16,784 nt of DNA from assembly GCA_035279875.1 (NCBI GenBank), contig DATEGX010000088.1, positions 1-16,784 on the forward strand, given 5' to 3'. Source of the stretch: JAMXLL01 sp035279875. GTDB lineage: Bacteria > Desulfobacterota > Binatia > Binatales > Binataceae. Positions 7,377 to 13,985 of this stretch are shown piece by piece (position 1 is the first letter of the stretch; each line of letters begins with the position of its first letter). The position numbers and the translations under genes are program-made. The notes under the pieces are model-generated. The model saw nothing but the letters and a program-made list of their open reading frames with translations, had not been told where the DNA came from and ran no database searches.

Positions 7377-7399
7377 CCTTGCCGGCTGAAACGGCAAGG
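7377..7399 (-). repeat. perfect 8-bp stem-loop in acyltransferase leader region
   Basis: CCTTGCCG (7377-7384) and CGGCAAGG (7392-7399) form a perfect 8-bp stem with a 7-nt loop. It is about 145 bp upstream of the acyltransferase start. No T-run follows on either strand, so it is not a standard intrinsic terminator. A leader RNA structure or a dyad for a DNA-binding protein is possible. Confidence 0.5.
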
Positions 7400-7551
7400 C
7401 AGTCCCTCAGGCCCTTCGGAATCGCGCCCGGATCGCTATCACGGATGACGGGGGAGCACGGCTTCCACCGTGTCTGCACCGGTTTAGGCGGGTTGGCTGT
7501 GCGGCACCGCAAAAAATGGGCCGTAATTGATTCTCTGACGCCATTGGCTTG

Positions 7552-7573
7552 CCCAGCCTAATCAGGCGTTGGG
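7552..7573. repeat. bulged inverted repeat in intergenic region
   Basis: CCCAGCCT (7552-7559) can pair with AGGC (7564-7567) and TGGG (7570-7573), leaving a 4-nt loop and a 2-nt bulge. It lies inside the gene-free stretch and has no T-run. The significance is uncertain. Confidence 0.3.
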
Positions 7574-7998
7574 ATGTTCTATGCCAATAAAAGTCGCTCC
7601 AGCTTACAGTCTGATAGCAGGATAAGCGGTATTGATAAAATCGGCGGTATCGAACACCATAGGCCGAATCACCAACCAGACGTTAGATGTTGCTATCCAT
7701 ACGTTATCTGAGCTAGGGTGGCTCGAATACACTCGTAGTGGTGGATACCGCGGATCTCGACAAAGGTAACAGCCGCGAATGACCCAATACGGCCCTATCG
7801 ACGCACGACCAAGGCGACAGAGATGACTACCAGGGCTGCGTGGGAAAAAGCCGTGCCACACGGCGGCTCGAGTCCTATTGGCCAACCCTTTGGATGCGCT
7901 GCCGACGCCGGTCTGACGGGCGATGAAGGGTTCCGGACACGGCCGGAGTGAGTTCATTGGATTAAATTGACGCGCGTAGCGCTCAACCGCCCCATACC

Positions 7999-8427
7999 AT
8001 GAAATCCGCCGATAAGCTCGGAGCCCTCCTCAAATCACAGCGCGAAATCCTGGGTCTGACTCAACGCGCATTGGGCGGCAAGATCGGAGTAGAGGCCAGC
8101 CACATCGCGTTTTTGGAGACCGGACGGCGCAGACCATCACTTAAGCTCGTTGCGCACCTGGCCGACGCTCTCGACGTTGATCGTCACGAACTATTCATCC
8201 TCGCTCATCCCGAGGCCAAGGGACTGTTCGAACCGCCTGCTCCCCAGCCGCCCCAAAAAAAGACACGGTCGTGGTTGCGATTCATCCGGAACTCGCAATT
8301 GCTCGCACGCTACCATGTCACCCGGCGCGAGCTTCAAGTTCTCGAACAGCTCAGCCTGTTGGGATCGGCTCTATCGGTGAAGGAATTTCTCGCGATCCTG
8401 ACCTTACTTCGCGATATCCCCAAATAA
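7999..8427 (+). CDS. XRE-family helix-turn-helix transcriptional regulator
   Basis: A 142-residue cytoplasmic DNA-binding protein. An N-terminal Cro/C1-type domain covers about 6-66: LGALLKSQREILGLTQRALG (7-26), then VEASHIAFLETGRRRPSLK (31-49) as the recognition helix region and LADALDVDRHELF (54-66). A Pro-rich linker (79-86) leads to a helical C-terminal part, ARYHVTRRELQVLEQLSLLG and VKEFLAILTLLRDI, perhaps for dimerisation. I see no enzymatic or ligand domain. The ATG at 7999 has no clear Shine-Dalgarno, but the domain begins at once, so the start is likely right. It stands alone: a long gap lies upstream, and the next gene is convergent. It may control the divergent acyltransferase-desaturase pair, but that is inference from position. 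Confidence 0.88.
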   Translation: MKSADKLGALLKSQREILGLTQRALGGKIGVEASHIAFLETGRRRPSLKLVAHLADALDVDRHELFILAHPEAKGLFEPPAPQPPQKKTRSWLRFIRNSQLLARYHVTRRELQVLEQLSLLGSALSVKEFLAILTLLRDIPK

Positions 8428-8583
8428 GAAGCGATCTGAGCAGCCTGTCCGCTATTTGATCTGCTCTCCTCCGGCCCGAGTCAAGCGTTGCAGGGTCCGG
8501 CGCGCTTACATCTGGCTATCGCACACGAAAGACTGCGTGCGCGAGACGCGGAAACGACGTCCGCGCGTGCCGCACAGCGAGTT

Positions 8584-8627
8584 AGACAAAAAAAGGCCGC
8601 GCCCTTGCTCGACGCGGCCTCTTGTCT
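8584..8627 (-). terminator. intrinsic terminator of the beta-helix gene
   Basis: AGGCCGCG (8594-8601) and CGCGGCCT (8613-8620) form a perfect 8-bp G+C stem with an 11-nt loop. Read on the minus strand the stem is followed by seven U residues (plus-strand A-run 8588-8594). Outer AGACAA (8584-8589) and TTGTCT (8622-8627) can also pair. It lies about 20 nt after the stop of the minus-strand gene ending at 8640, and it faces the end of the XRE gene. Confidence 0.85.
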
Positions 8628-8639
8628 GGCGGTAATTGG

Positions 8640-9953
8640 CTATAGACCCAGGTAGGGAAATAGCAGGGGCGGGTTGGTCGATACCCCGCTGCCCTCGACG
8701 CTTGAGCATCCGCCGGAACCGGGTCCGGACGGACAGCCCCAGTAATTGTGTGCGGCTTTGATCGTCCCGGTCCCCGCGTTGTTCAAGCCCACCGTGGTTC
8801 GCGAGCTTGGAAACAGGTTGTTTAGCGAAGGAGTCAGATTGACTGCGGACGTTCCGACGAAGAGGTCAACATCCTCGTCATGGATGGTGTTCTTCCTGAC
8901 AACGATACCGGTCAGGGGAGCGGCATGGGCGCTGGCGTCACTGAAAACCACGATGCCCACGCTTGGTGGATTTGCTCCCTCCGAGTCGGGATCCCCGCCA
9001 TTGCCGCGAATTTGGTTGCCCTCGATTACGTTACCGTTGAGATTTTGGCCCGGTGCATGGCTGTGGAGCAGCACTCCGCCCTGGCCATTGTTTACGAGCG
9101 TGTTGTCCAAAAATGTATTGTCGTGCGAAGCGGTCCCAGGCGTCGGGGTGTAAGAGCCGACACCGGCGGCGCCGTTGTCGTGCGAGTTATTGCTGCGCAC
9201 CAGGTTCCGGTATACGCCGGGAGACGGTTTGCCGATTTGCGGCCCACCCTTACATCCGACTGCGTCATTCGAACCCGGAAGGCACGGGGGATGCGACGCC
9301 AGCGTGATTCCGCAATCGAACGGGTTGCTGAAAACCGAATTGTCGGCAATCAAGTTGTCATGGGTTGCGCCGGTTTCGTCGCTCAGGAGGATACCGCCGG
9401 CGTTATTCTTGACGATATTGCCGCTCACCGTTGAGTAGCTCACGCCTACGAGATTGATTCCCTCGCCGCAGTCCTCGCCGAGGAAGGGATAGGCGTGGGC
9501 GCACGTGGCCGCCACCGGGTTGAGCGCTTTGTCGTTATTGCTAACGGTGTTCCCGCTAAGGCTCACGTGGCTTGAGTTTTCGGCCACAATTCCTGAGCGA
9601 TCGGCATTCTCGAGTGTCAGCTTGGCGACGGTGACCTTGCCACCGCTGACACCGCTTATGTAGATCGCGTGGGCCAGTCCGCTGGCGTCGATCCTGGTGC
9701 CGATCCCGTTGAGCGAAAAGCCCGAAAGTGTCAACGGCTTCCTGATGGTGACCATCTCCGGGTAGGTTCCGGGATATACGTAGATTAGCGACCCGGGCGA
9801 TGCGGCATTCACCGCTTGTTGAATCGTCGTAAAGCATCCGTGTTTCGCCTTGGAAACGCACGACGCGGCGGCATTGGCTACTGTTGGAAGCAGAATCAGA
9901 GCACAAACGACACTAAGGAACTTTTGTAGCCTGATTGACGAGATTTCGCGCAT
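8640..9953 (-). CDS. secreted right-handed parallel beta-helix protein (NosD/pectate-lyase-like fold)
   Basis: A 437-residue exported protein. A Sec signal peptide is clear: basic start (MREISSIRLQK), hydrophobic core at 12-25 and an A-N-A site near residue 28. The mature part starts CFTTIQQAVNAASPGSLIYV and PGTYPEMVTIRKPLTLSG, the usual opening of parallel beta-helix proteins, followed by many imperfect coils rich in N-x-V/I-x-x-N steps such as VSLSGNTVSNND, VSGNIVKNNAGGILL, RNLVRSNNSHDNGAAG, DNTLVNNGQGGVLL and GNVIEGNQIRGNGG. It ends in NNAGTGTIKAAHNYWGCPSGP, a common closing module of NosD-like repeats. Several Cys pairs fit an oxidising location. Such proteins bind or cleave carbohydrates or act at the cell surface; no catalytic residues can be assigned. 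GAGAGG precedes the ATG, and a strong terminator follows the gene. Confidence 0.88.
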   Translation of the reverse strand: MREISSIRLQKFLSVVCALILLPTVANAAASCVSKAKHGCFTTIQQAVNAASPGSLIYVYPGTYPEMVTIRKPLTLSGFSLNGIGTRIDASGLAHAIYISGVSGGKVTVAKLTLENADRSGIVAENSSHVSLSGNTVSNNDKALNPVAATCAHAYPFLGEDCGEGINLVGVSYSTVSGNIVKNNAGGILLSDETGATHDNLIADNSVFSNPFDCGITLASHPPCLPGSNDAVGCKGGPQIGKPSPGVYRNLVRSNNSHDNGAAGVGSYTPTPGTASHDNTFLDNTLVNNGQGGVLLHSHAPGQNLNGNVIEGNQIRGNGGDPDSEGANPPSVGIVVFSDASAHAAPLTGIVVRKNTIHDEDVDLFVGTSAVNLTPSLNNLFPSSRTTVGLNNAGTGTIKAAHNYWGCPSGPGSGGCSSVEGSGVSTNPPLLFPYLGL

Positions 9954-10238
9954 TGGCCTCTCCCTGATTATACGCGGCTAGCGCGAGCCTATTGGAACAA
10001 AGACGCCTAGGCAAGCTTTAGCCCCGAAACTCCCTCCTAACCGCCCTCGTGGGATGTGGGATTCGACTGGGGAGAGTTTTTGCCCCTTGCCGGCCGGATC
10101 GGCTGTCGACTCCCCCGATACCCATCGAGTTCACGCGAGTTTCAGCGTGCAAAGAGTCCGCGCATTCCCTCGCGAATTCGCTCTCGCTTGACAAGACGAC
10201 GATCGTTTCGCAACCCTCCTGACGCGAGGTAAACGACC
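9954..10238. other. divergent intergenic region (285 bp)
   Basis: This gap lies between the beta-helix gene (minus) and the lactonase-like gene (plus) and must hold both promoters. A perfect TTGACA occurs at 10188-10193, about 45 nt before the lactonase start, but I find no convincing -10 hexamer at the normal spacing, so no promoter is called. No other motif is evident. Confidence 0.4.
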
Positions 10239-11006
10239 ATGAACGCAAAAAAGATGTGGGCACTGCCGGGCGCCGAACTCACCGCACCGGCCTCTCTTTT
10301 GATGCATGGCGGCGATGCGAGCCTGCTGCAGCTACCGTGTCCTTCTTTTTTGATTGAGCACCCCAAGGGTCTGGTGCTGTTCGATACCGGTTGCAACGCG
10401 AAGATTATCGACGACGCCGCCGGCTATTGGGGCCAAATTGCCGAGGCATTGCCAATCAAATGGAACAAGTCCGACACCCTCGACAAGCAGATCCAGGGCG
10501 TCGGCTATAAGCCCTCGGATGTGAAGTACGTGATTCTGTCGCATTCTCATCTCGACCATTCGGGCGGTTTGACCTACTTTCCGAATGCCAAGTTCCTGGT
10601 GGGCGCTCATGAGCTGCAATACGCCTATTGGCCCGACCCTGATCGGCGCTGGGCCTTCATCATGAACGATTTCATCCCCACTCGGGCGTACGATTGGCTG
10701 GAATTGGACCGCGATCTCGACCTGTTCGGCGACGGCGCGCTCCAGTTCGTCTATACCCCCGGTCATACTCCCGGAGAATGCTCGTTGCTGGTGAACCTGC
10801 CCAACCGGAGCTTTCTCTTGACCGGCGACACTGTCCATCTCCGCGCCGCTATCACTCAGGAAGCGACCATGCCGATTGATACCGACCCTATCCAGGCGGT
10901 CAGGTCGATCAAGCGGGTCAAGGCGATCCGTGACATGCAAGGGGTTACGATCTGGATAACGCACGACCCGGAGGACTGGAAGGAACATCCCCACCGGATC
11001 GAGTAG
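10239..11006 (+). CDS. N-acyl homoserine lactonase family protein (MBL fold)
   Basis: A 255-residue metallo-beta-lactamase-fold hydrolase of the AttM/AiiA lactonase type, acting in the cytoplasm. All expected metal ligands are visible: SHSHLDH (H102, H104, D106, H107), YTPGHTPG (H176), LTGDTVH (D197) and ITHDPEDW (H242). Also family-like are LVLFDTGCN (46-53) and FLVGAHELQYAYWPDP (119-134). Enzymes of this group open the lactone ring of acyl-homoserine lactones, and some act on other lactones. Length matches the family. GAGG is 10 nt before the ATG. It sits 9 nt upstream of the FmdB-like gene and is likely co-transcribed with it. No LuxI/LuxR pair is seen here, so the role may be quenching foreign signals or metabolic lactone hydrolysis. 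It is a second MBL hydrolase in this window, distinct in sequence from the first. Confidence 0.92.
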   Translation: MNAKKMWALPGAELTAPASLLMHGGDASLLQLPCPSFLIEHPKGLVLFDTGCNAKIIDDAAGYWGQIAEALPIKWNKSDTLDKQIQGVGYKPSDVKYVILSHSHLDHSGGLTYFPNAKFLVGAHELQYAYWPDPDRRWAFIMNDFIPTRAYDWLELDRDLDLFGDGALQFVYTPGHTPGECSLLVNLPNRSFLLTGDTVHLRAAITQEATMPIDTDPIQAVRSIKRVKAIRDMQGVTIWITHDPEDWKEHPHRIE

Positions 11007-11015
11007 TCCTGCGCG

Positions 11016-11504
11016 ATGCCGCTCTACGAGTACCACTGCCCCACGTGTCGATCTACCTTCGAGGCGCTGGTCTCACCTGGCGCCTCGCGGCGTACTTATC
11101 TCTGCGCGGCTTGCGGCAAACAGGCTCGCCGCATCCTCTCCGCCGTCAATTTGAGCGCAAGCGGACGCCCAATTCCCGCCCCGGCGGGCCCTCGCGGTGC
11201 AAGACCGGACGTAACCAGCCTGAAGCTTCCGCCGGCCGCACGGCTATGCTGGATGGACGACCAATCCGCATCGCGGCTGGCAGCTTATAAGCTCGGTCGT
11301 GGTGCCGAGTACGATGACACGATGGCGGCGCGCAAAGAGTTCGCGGCCGGCGAAGGTCAGGGCAGCGCCGTGAAGCCTCATGCTCACGCCGATTCCCATT
11401 CCCCGCTCGCCAATCCGAAGGTCTTCGCCAACCGCCGTCTGGCGGCTCAAAAGGTCAAAGTCGCCGAATCAGCGACCATCACCAAGCCACGGTCCTCGAC
11501 GTAA
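11016..11504 (+). CDS. FmdB-family zinc-ribbon protein with long C-terminal tail
   Basis: A 162-residue protein. The first 40 residues are a classic FmdB-type zinc ribbon: MPLYEYHCPTC, with C8 and C11, then YLCAACGK, with C30 and C33. The remaining 120 residues are not part of that motif: a Pro/Ala-rich stretch (about 50-62), a middle segment with LKLPPAARLCWMDDQSASRLAAYKLGRG (73-100), and a basic, His-containing tail (KPHAHADSHSP and RRLAAQKVK). FmdB relatives are often only 60-110 residues and were first described as putative regulators; their role is poorly defined. No good Shine-Dalgarno is seen, but the ATG is 9 nt after the lactonase stop, which suits coupled translation. Zinc binding is secure, function is not. 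Confidence 0.85.
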   Translation: MPLYEYHCPTCRSTFEALVSPGASRRTYLCAACGKQARRILSAVNLSASGRPIPAPAGPRGARPDVTSLKLPPAARLCWMDDQSASRLAAYKLGRGAEYDDTMAARKEFAAGEGQGSAVKPHAHADSHSPLANPKVFANRRLAAQKVKVAESATITKPRSST

Positions 11505-11545
11505 CCAGGGTTCGGGCTCCGTCGGCCGTTTGCGGCGTGGCACGG

Positions 11546-12427
11546 CTATTTCCAGTCGGATAGGTCGCGCCCGATTATCTCCTCGAGCGCGTCAACCTCA
11601 GGTCGCAGCTGACCCTTGATTTTCCTTTTCAAACTGGCGTCGAGTGGCCCGTACGCGTGGCCGCCGCGCATCCAATAGTTGAAGATCGGCTGGAGCAACT
11701 TGACCGCCCGGTAGTGCCGATGGTCGATCATCCGCGCCCGCCAGCGGCCCATCCGCCGCACCAGCTTGCGATTACGCGGAGCGGTTCGGTTCGGATTGAT
11801 GTGATCGTTCGCCCACGGCAGTGCGGCGACATCGATCGCCGGAATGCCGATAAAGGCGCATAGCTTGTCGACGTAGGCCCGGCGGTCGAGGTAGCAGTCC
11901 TCGTGAATCAGGACGAGCACATTTTCGCGCCCGAACAGTGCTTGCCAGCCGCGCAGATGGTACGCGTAGCGCGAAAAGGTCACCAGGTCCGGATGCGTGA
12001 AGGCGAGCTCGGCGAAGTCGCCTTTGATCATCGCACCGCGATTTAACAGCTTGTAATGCGAATACATCCGCTCGGCCGGATCGCGCAGCGTGCAGATTAT
12101 TCGGCAATCGGGAATATGCAGCTTAACCCGCTCCCGAATCTCCTCGGGCGCGAAATAAGAAGGCGCAACTTCCCCGATCGGCAGGTTCGGAGGACAGCGC
12201 TCGAAATGCCGCGCGTACCATTCGGCGCCGAGCGGGTAGCGCTGGCGGAAGAAATGGGTTTCCTTGATTCCCTCGGGTAAGCCGACGTGACCGCGCAGGA
12301 CCCGGTATAGCCAGGTGGTGCCGGTTCGCGGCGGCCCCACCGCGAGGAAATCGGGTAGCCGGTATCTCTCCGGACTCTGATGCGGCTCAGGGTGCCGCGT
12401 GGCCAGTGTTTGCGATTTGGGGCTCAA
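11546..12427 (-). CDS. sulfotransferase family protein
   Basis: A 293-residue PAPS-dependent sulfotransferase. The 5'-phosphosulfate-binding loop is VGPPRTGTTWLYRVL (30-44), with the expected TGTTWL, and the 3'-phosphate-binding segment is TLRDPAERMYSHYKLL (113-128). A typical C-terminal module ends in LRPEVDALEEIIGRDLSDWK, seen in heparan-sulfate-like bacterial sulfotransferases. It would sulfate a hydroxyl or amine of a glycan, lipid or small molecule; the substrate is unknown. The start used is TTG at 12427, since no in-frame ATG or GTG lies between the upstream in-frame stop near 12500 and the PAPS loop; no clear Shine-Dalgarno is visible. It follows the 60-residue membrane protein gene by 72 bp on the same strand. 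Confidence 0.9.
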   Translation of the reverse strand: MSPKSQTLATRHPEPHQSPERYRLPDFLAVGPPRTGTTWLYRVLRGHVGLPEGIKETHFFRQRYPLGAEWYARHFERCPPNLPIGEVAPSYFAPEEIRERVKLHIPDCRIICTLRDPAERMYSHYKLLNRGAMIKGDFAELAFTHPDLVTFSRYAYHLRGWQALFGRENVLVLIHEDCYLDRRAYVDKLCAFIGIPAIDVAALPWANDHINPNRTAPRNRKLVRRMGRWRARMIDHRHYRAVKLLQPIFNYWMRGGHAYGPLDASLKRKIKGQLRPEVDALEEIIGRDLSDWK

Positions 12428-12499
12428 CCAGCCGCGATCATTAAGATACCGGGCACGAAACGCAAGTATTTGATCACGGCTGGGCGATTTGCCGCTGGG

Positions 12500-12682
12500 C
12501 TAGCGCATCACCAGATGCTGATCGGCAGAGGGGGCCGCAGCCGCACTCACGCTATCGACCGAAGCGCTCGGCGACCAGCCATTCTCGCTCCAACTGCGCT
12601 GATAGTCGCGTTGCGCGAGGATGATCCCACCCATCAGCATGATCGCACCGACCAATGTCGCCACAGTTCCAAGAACCTTCAT
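12500..12682 (-). CDS. 60-residue single-pass membrane peptide, function unknown
   Basis: A 60-residue protein, MKVLGTVATLVGAIMLMGG onward. One hydrophobic segment (about 3-23) is followed by QRDYQRSWSENGWSPS and an Ala/Ser-rich tail. It is most likely a single-pass inner-membrane protein, or an exported one with an uncleaved signal. I do not recognise it. The start is well supported: GGAGGAG lies 7 nt before the ATG (12690-12696), within the longer purine run GGAAGGAGGAG. It lies between trpS, after a gap of 301 bp, and the sulfotransferase, at 72 bp, all on the minus strand. Its own promoter is probable because the gap before it is long. Confidence 0.7.
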   Translation of the reverse strand: MKVLGTVATLVGAIMLMGGIILAQRDYQRSWSENGWSPSASVDSVSAAAAPSADQHLVMR

Positions 12683-12689
12683 CTTCGTG

Positions 12690-12696
12690 CTCCTCC
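12690..12696 (-). promoter_or_regulatory. strong ribosome binding site of the 60-residue membrane peptide
   Basis: GGAGGAG on the minus strand, 7 nt before the ATG at 12682-12680. It is the best Shine-Dalgarno of the window and the main support for a small gene. Confidence 0.75.
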
Positions 12697-12810
12697 TTCC
12701 TTTGGAGTTTCCGCGAGTTTCGCGCATACGGCCGAATCACCGCATGCCGTAGTTGCTGGGAGCACTACAGCGAGGGTCGTGCCAAGAGTGTGCGCTGTTA
12801 CGGTGGTATT

Positions 12811-12835
12811 AAGCCGGCGGCCAAAGGCCGGCCTT
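12811..12835. repeat. G+C-rich inverted repeat in gap behind trpS
   Basis: AAGCCGGC (12811-12818) pairs with GCCGG-CCTT (12828-12835 region) with one bulged base, and AAGGCCGGCCTT (12824-12835) is itself a perfect 12-bp palindrome. It could be a transcription stop for the trpS operon, but there is no U-run on the minus strand after it, so the role is uncertain. Confidence 0.45.
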
Positions 12836-12880
12836 TCTATGAAAAATTGCTGGTTTAAAGGCGAGTTTTATCGTCCGCAC

Positions 12881-12948
12881 ATGCAGCTATTCCGCTGCAT
12901 CCGCAATTGGCGAATTGCGTCTGCGCGGCTTCTGCGAAGAAGCTTCGC
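12881..12948. repeat. three consecutive perfect hairpins downstream of trpS
   Basis: Three simple stem-loops follow each other within 68 bp: ATGCAG/CTGCAT (12881-12886 and 12895-12900), CGCAATT/AATTGCG (12902-12908 and 12913-12919, loop of 4) and GCGAAG/CTTCGC (12934-12939 and 12943-12948, loop of 3). They lie 36 nt or more beyond the trpS stop, so on the minus strand they form the 3' untranslated region of the nfo-trpS mRNA. None has a U-run. They may stabilise the mRNA end or be part of a structured RNA. Confidence 0.55.
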
Positions 12949-12983
12949 GTCAATTTGCTAAATGCGAGAAGCGGAACGGGGGC

Positions 12984-13985
12984 TTAGGCGAACTTGTAGG
13001 CGATCTTCATCGCGGTCCGCACTTCGTCCATCGTGGCTTGCGCGACGGCGCGTCCGGCGCGCGTCCCTTCCATCACGATTTCGTACACCAGTTTCGGATT
13101 CGCGGCGTACTCGTTGCGCCGCTGGCGAATCGGCGTCAGGAACTTGTCGAGCGCATCGTAGAGCCGCTGCTTTACCTCAACGTCGCCGACCGTGCCCTCG
13201 CGGTAGCGTCCCTTCAGTTCCTCGACTTCGTCCTTATTCGGATTGAAAACGTCGTGGTAGAGGAAGACCGGGTTACCCTCGACGTGACCGGGATCGATCG
13301 GATGAATCCGGGTCGGGTCGGTGAACATTGACATCACGCGCTTGCGCACGGTCTCCGGCGGATCGCCCAGGTAGATGCAATTGCCCAGCGATTTCGACAT
13401 CTTGGCGCCGCCGTCGGTGCCTTGCAGCCGCGGCACCGAACCCAGCATCGCCTTGGGCTCGATCAGCACCTTGCCGTAAAGCCGGTTGAAGCGCCGCACG
13501 ATCTCGCGCGCCTGTTCGATCATCGGGAGCTGGTCCTCGCCGACCGGCACCAGCTCGGCCTTGAAAATCGTGATGTCGGCCGCCTGTGAAATTGGATACG
13601 ACCAAAACCCGACCGGCACGCCCTTGACGAAGTTGCGCTGCTTGATTTCCTCCTTCACGGTCGGATTGCGTTCGAGCGTCGCGACCGTGACCAAGTTCAT
13701 GAAGTAGATCGTCAGCTCGCACAGTTCCGGCACCATCGACTGCACGACGAAGCGGGTTTTCTCCGGATCGAGCCCGACGGCGAGATAATCCAGCGCGACC
13801 TCGTAAAGATTCGCGGCGAGGTTCTCGGGATGCTCGAAATTGTCGGTCAGCGCCTGTACGTCGGCGATCAACACGTAGGTTTCGTACTCGTCCTGCAGGC
13901 GTACCCGGTTCTGCAGTGAGCCCACGTAATGACCGAGGTGCAGCGCTCCGGTCGGACGGTCTCCGGTCAGAATTCTTTTGTTCAT
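12984..13985 (-). CDS. trpS: tryptophan--tRNA ligase
   Basis: A 333-residue class I aminoacyl-tRNA synthetase that charges tRNA-Trp in the cytoplasm. The HIGH-type motif is HLGH (16-19) in DRPTGALHLGHYVG, and the KMSKS motif is at 195-199 in DGGAKMSKSLGN. Other expected parts are VPVGEDQLPMIEQAREI (147-163) and the helical anticodon-binding end (YREGTVGDVEVKQRLYDAL). Length fits bacterial TrpS (about 330). The ATG at 13985 begins MNKRILTGDRPTG, as in the family; the open frame extends 29 codons upstream but that is nfo sequence. The start overlaps the nfo stop in ATGA, so translation is coupled. The assignment is secure. Confidence 0.97.
   Translation of the reverse strand: MNKRILTGDRPTGALHLGHYVGSLQNRVRLQDEYETYVLIADVQALTDNFEHPENLAANLYEVALDYLAVGLDPEKTRFVVQSMVPELCELTIYFMNLVTVATLERNPTVKEEIKQRNFVKGVPVGFWSYPISQAADITIFKAELVPVGEDQLPMIEQAREIVRRFNRLYGKVLIEPKAMLGSVPRLQGTDGGAKMSKSLGNCIYLGDPPETVRKRVMSMFTDPTRIHPIDPGHVEGNPVFLYHDVFNPNKDEVEELKGRYREGTVGDVEVKQRLYDALDKFLTPIRQRRNEYAANPKLVYEIVMEGTRAGRAVAQATMDEVRTAMKIAYKFA

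Larger units (their letters stand above)
7246..7998. other. long intergenic region without a convincing gene
   Basis: About 750 bp separate the putative acyltransferase (minus) from the XRE regulator (plus). Open frames here, including a minus-strand one at 7604-7957 of 117 codons, have Arg/Ser/Pro-rich or otherwise random-looking translations, no good ribosome site and no family resemblance. The part from about 7560 to 7780 looks poorer in G+C than its surroundings. It holds a perfect hairpin at 7377-7399 and a bulged hairpin at 7552-7573. It probably contains the promoters of both flanking transcripts, and it may hold decayed coding sequence or an untranslated RNA. Confidence 0.5.

Noticed and set aside
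7247..7561. Plus-strand open frame of 104 codons upstream of the acyltransferase.
   Set aside because: It is very rich in Arg, Ser and Pro, typical of an antisense or off-frame reading of G+C-rich DNA, and overlaps the leader of a better-supported gene.
7715..7745. Possible tRNA T-arm around GGCTCGAATACAC.
   Set aside because: The loop is too large, the stem has a mismatch and no acceptor or anticodon arms can be fitted around it.
7604..7957. Minus-strand open frame of 117 codons in the long intergenic region.
   Set aside because: The translation has no recognisable motif, an odd mix of Trp, Arg and Ser without hydrophobic patterning, and no ribosome site. It is more likely chance or decayed sequence.
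10188..10193. Perfect TTGACA as a sigma-70 promoter for the lactonase gene.
   Set aside because: No acceptable -10 hexamer lies 15 to 19 nt downstream (the region is CGCAACCCTCC), so only half the signal is present.
10239..11006. A complete quorum-sensing locus around the lactonase.
   Set aside because: No LuxI or LuxR homologue and no lux-box-like dyad could be found in the window; only degrading-type enzymes are present.
10332..11036. Minus-strand frame of 234 codons opposite the lactonase-like gene.
   Set aside because: The plus strand has all metal ligands of a known family; the antisense frame has none and is an expected by-product of codon bias.
12811..12835. Standard intrinsic terminator for trpS.
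   Set aside because: The stem is strong but on the minus strand it is followed by AATACC, not a U-run, so I list it only as an inverted repeat.
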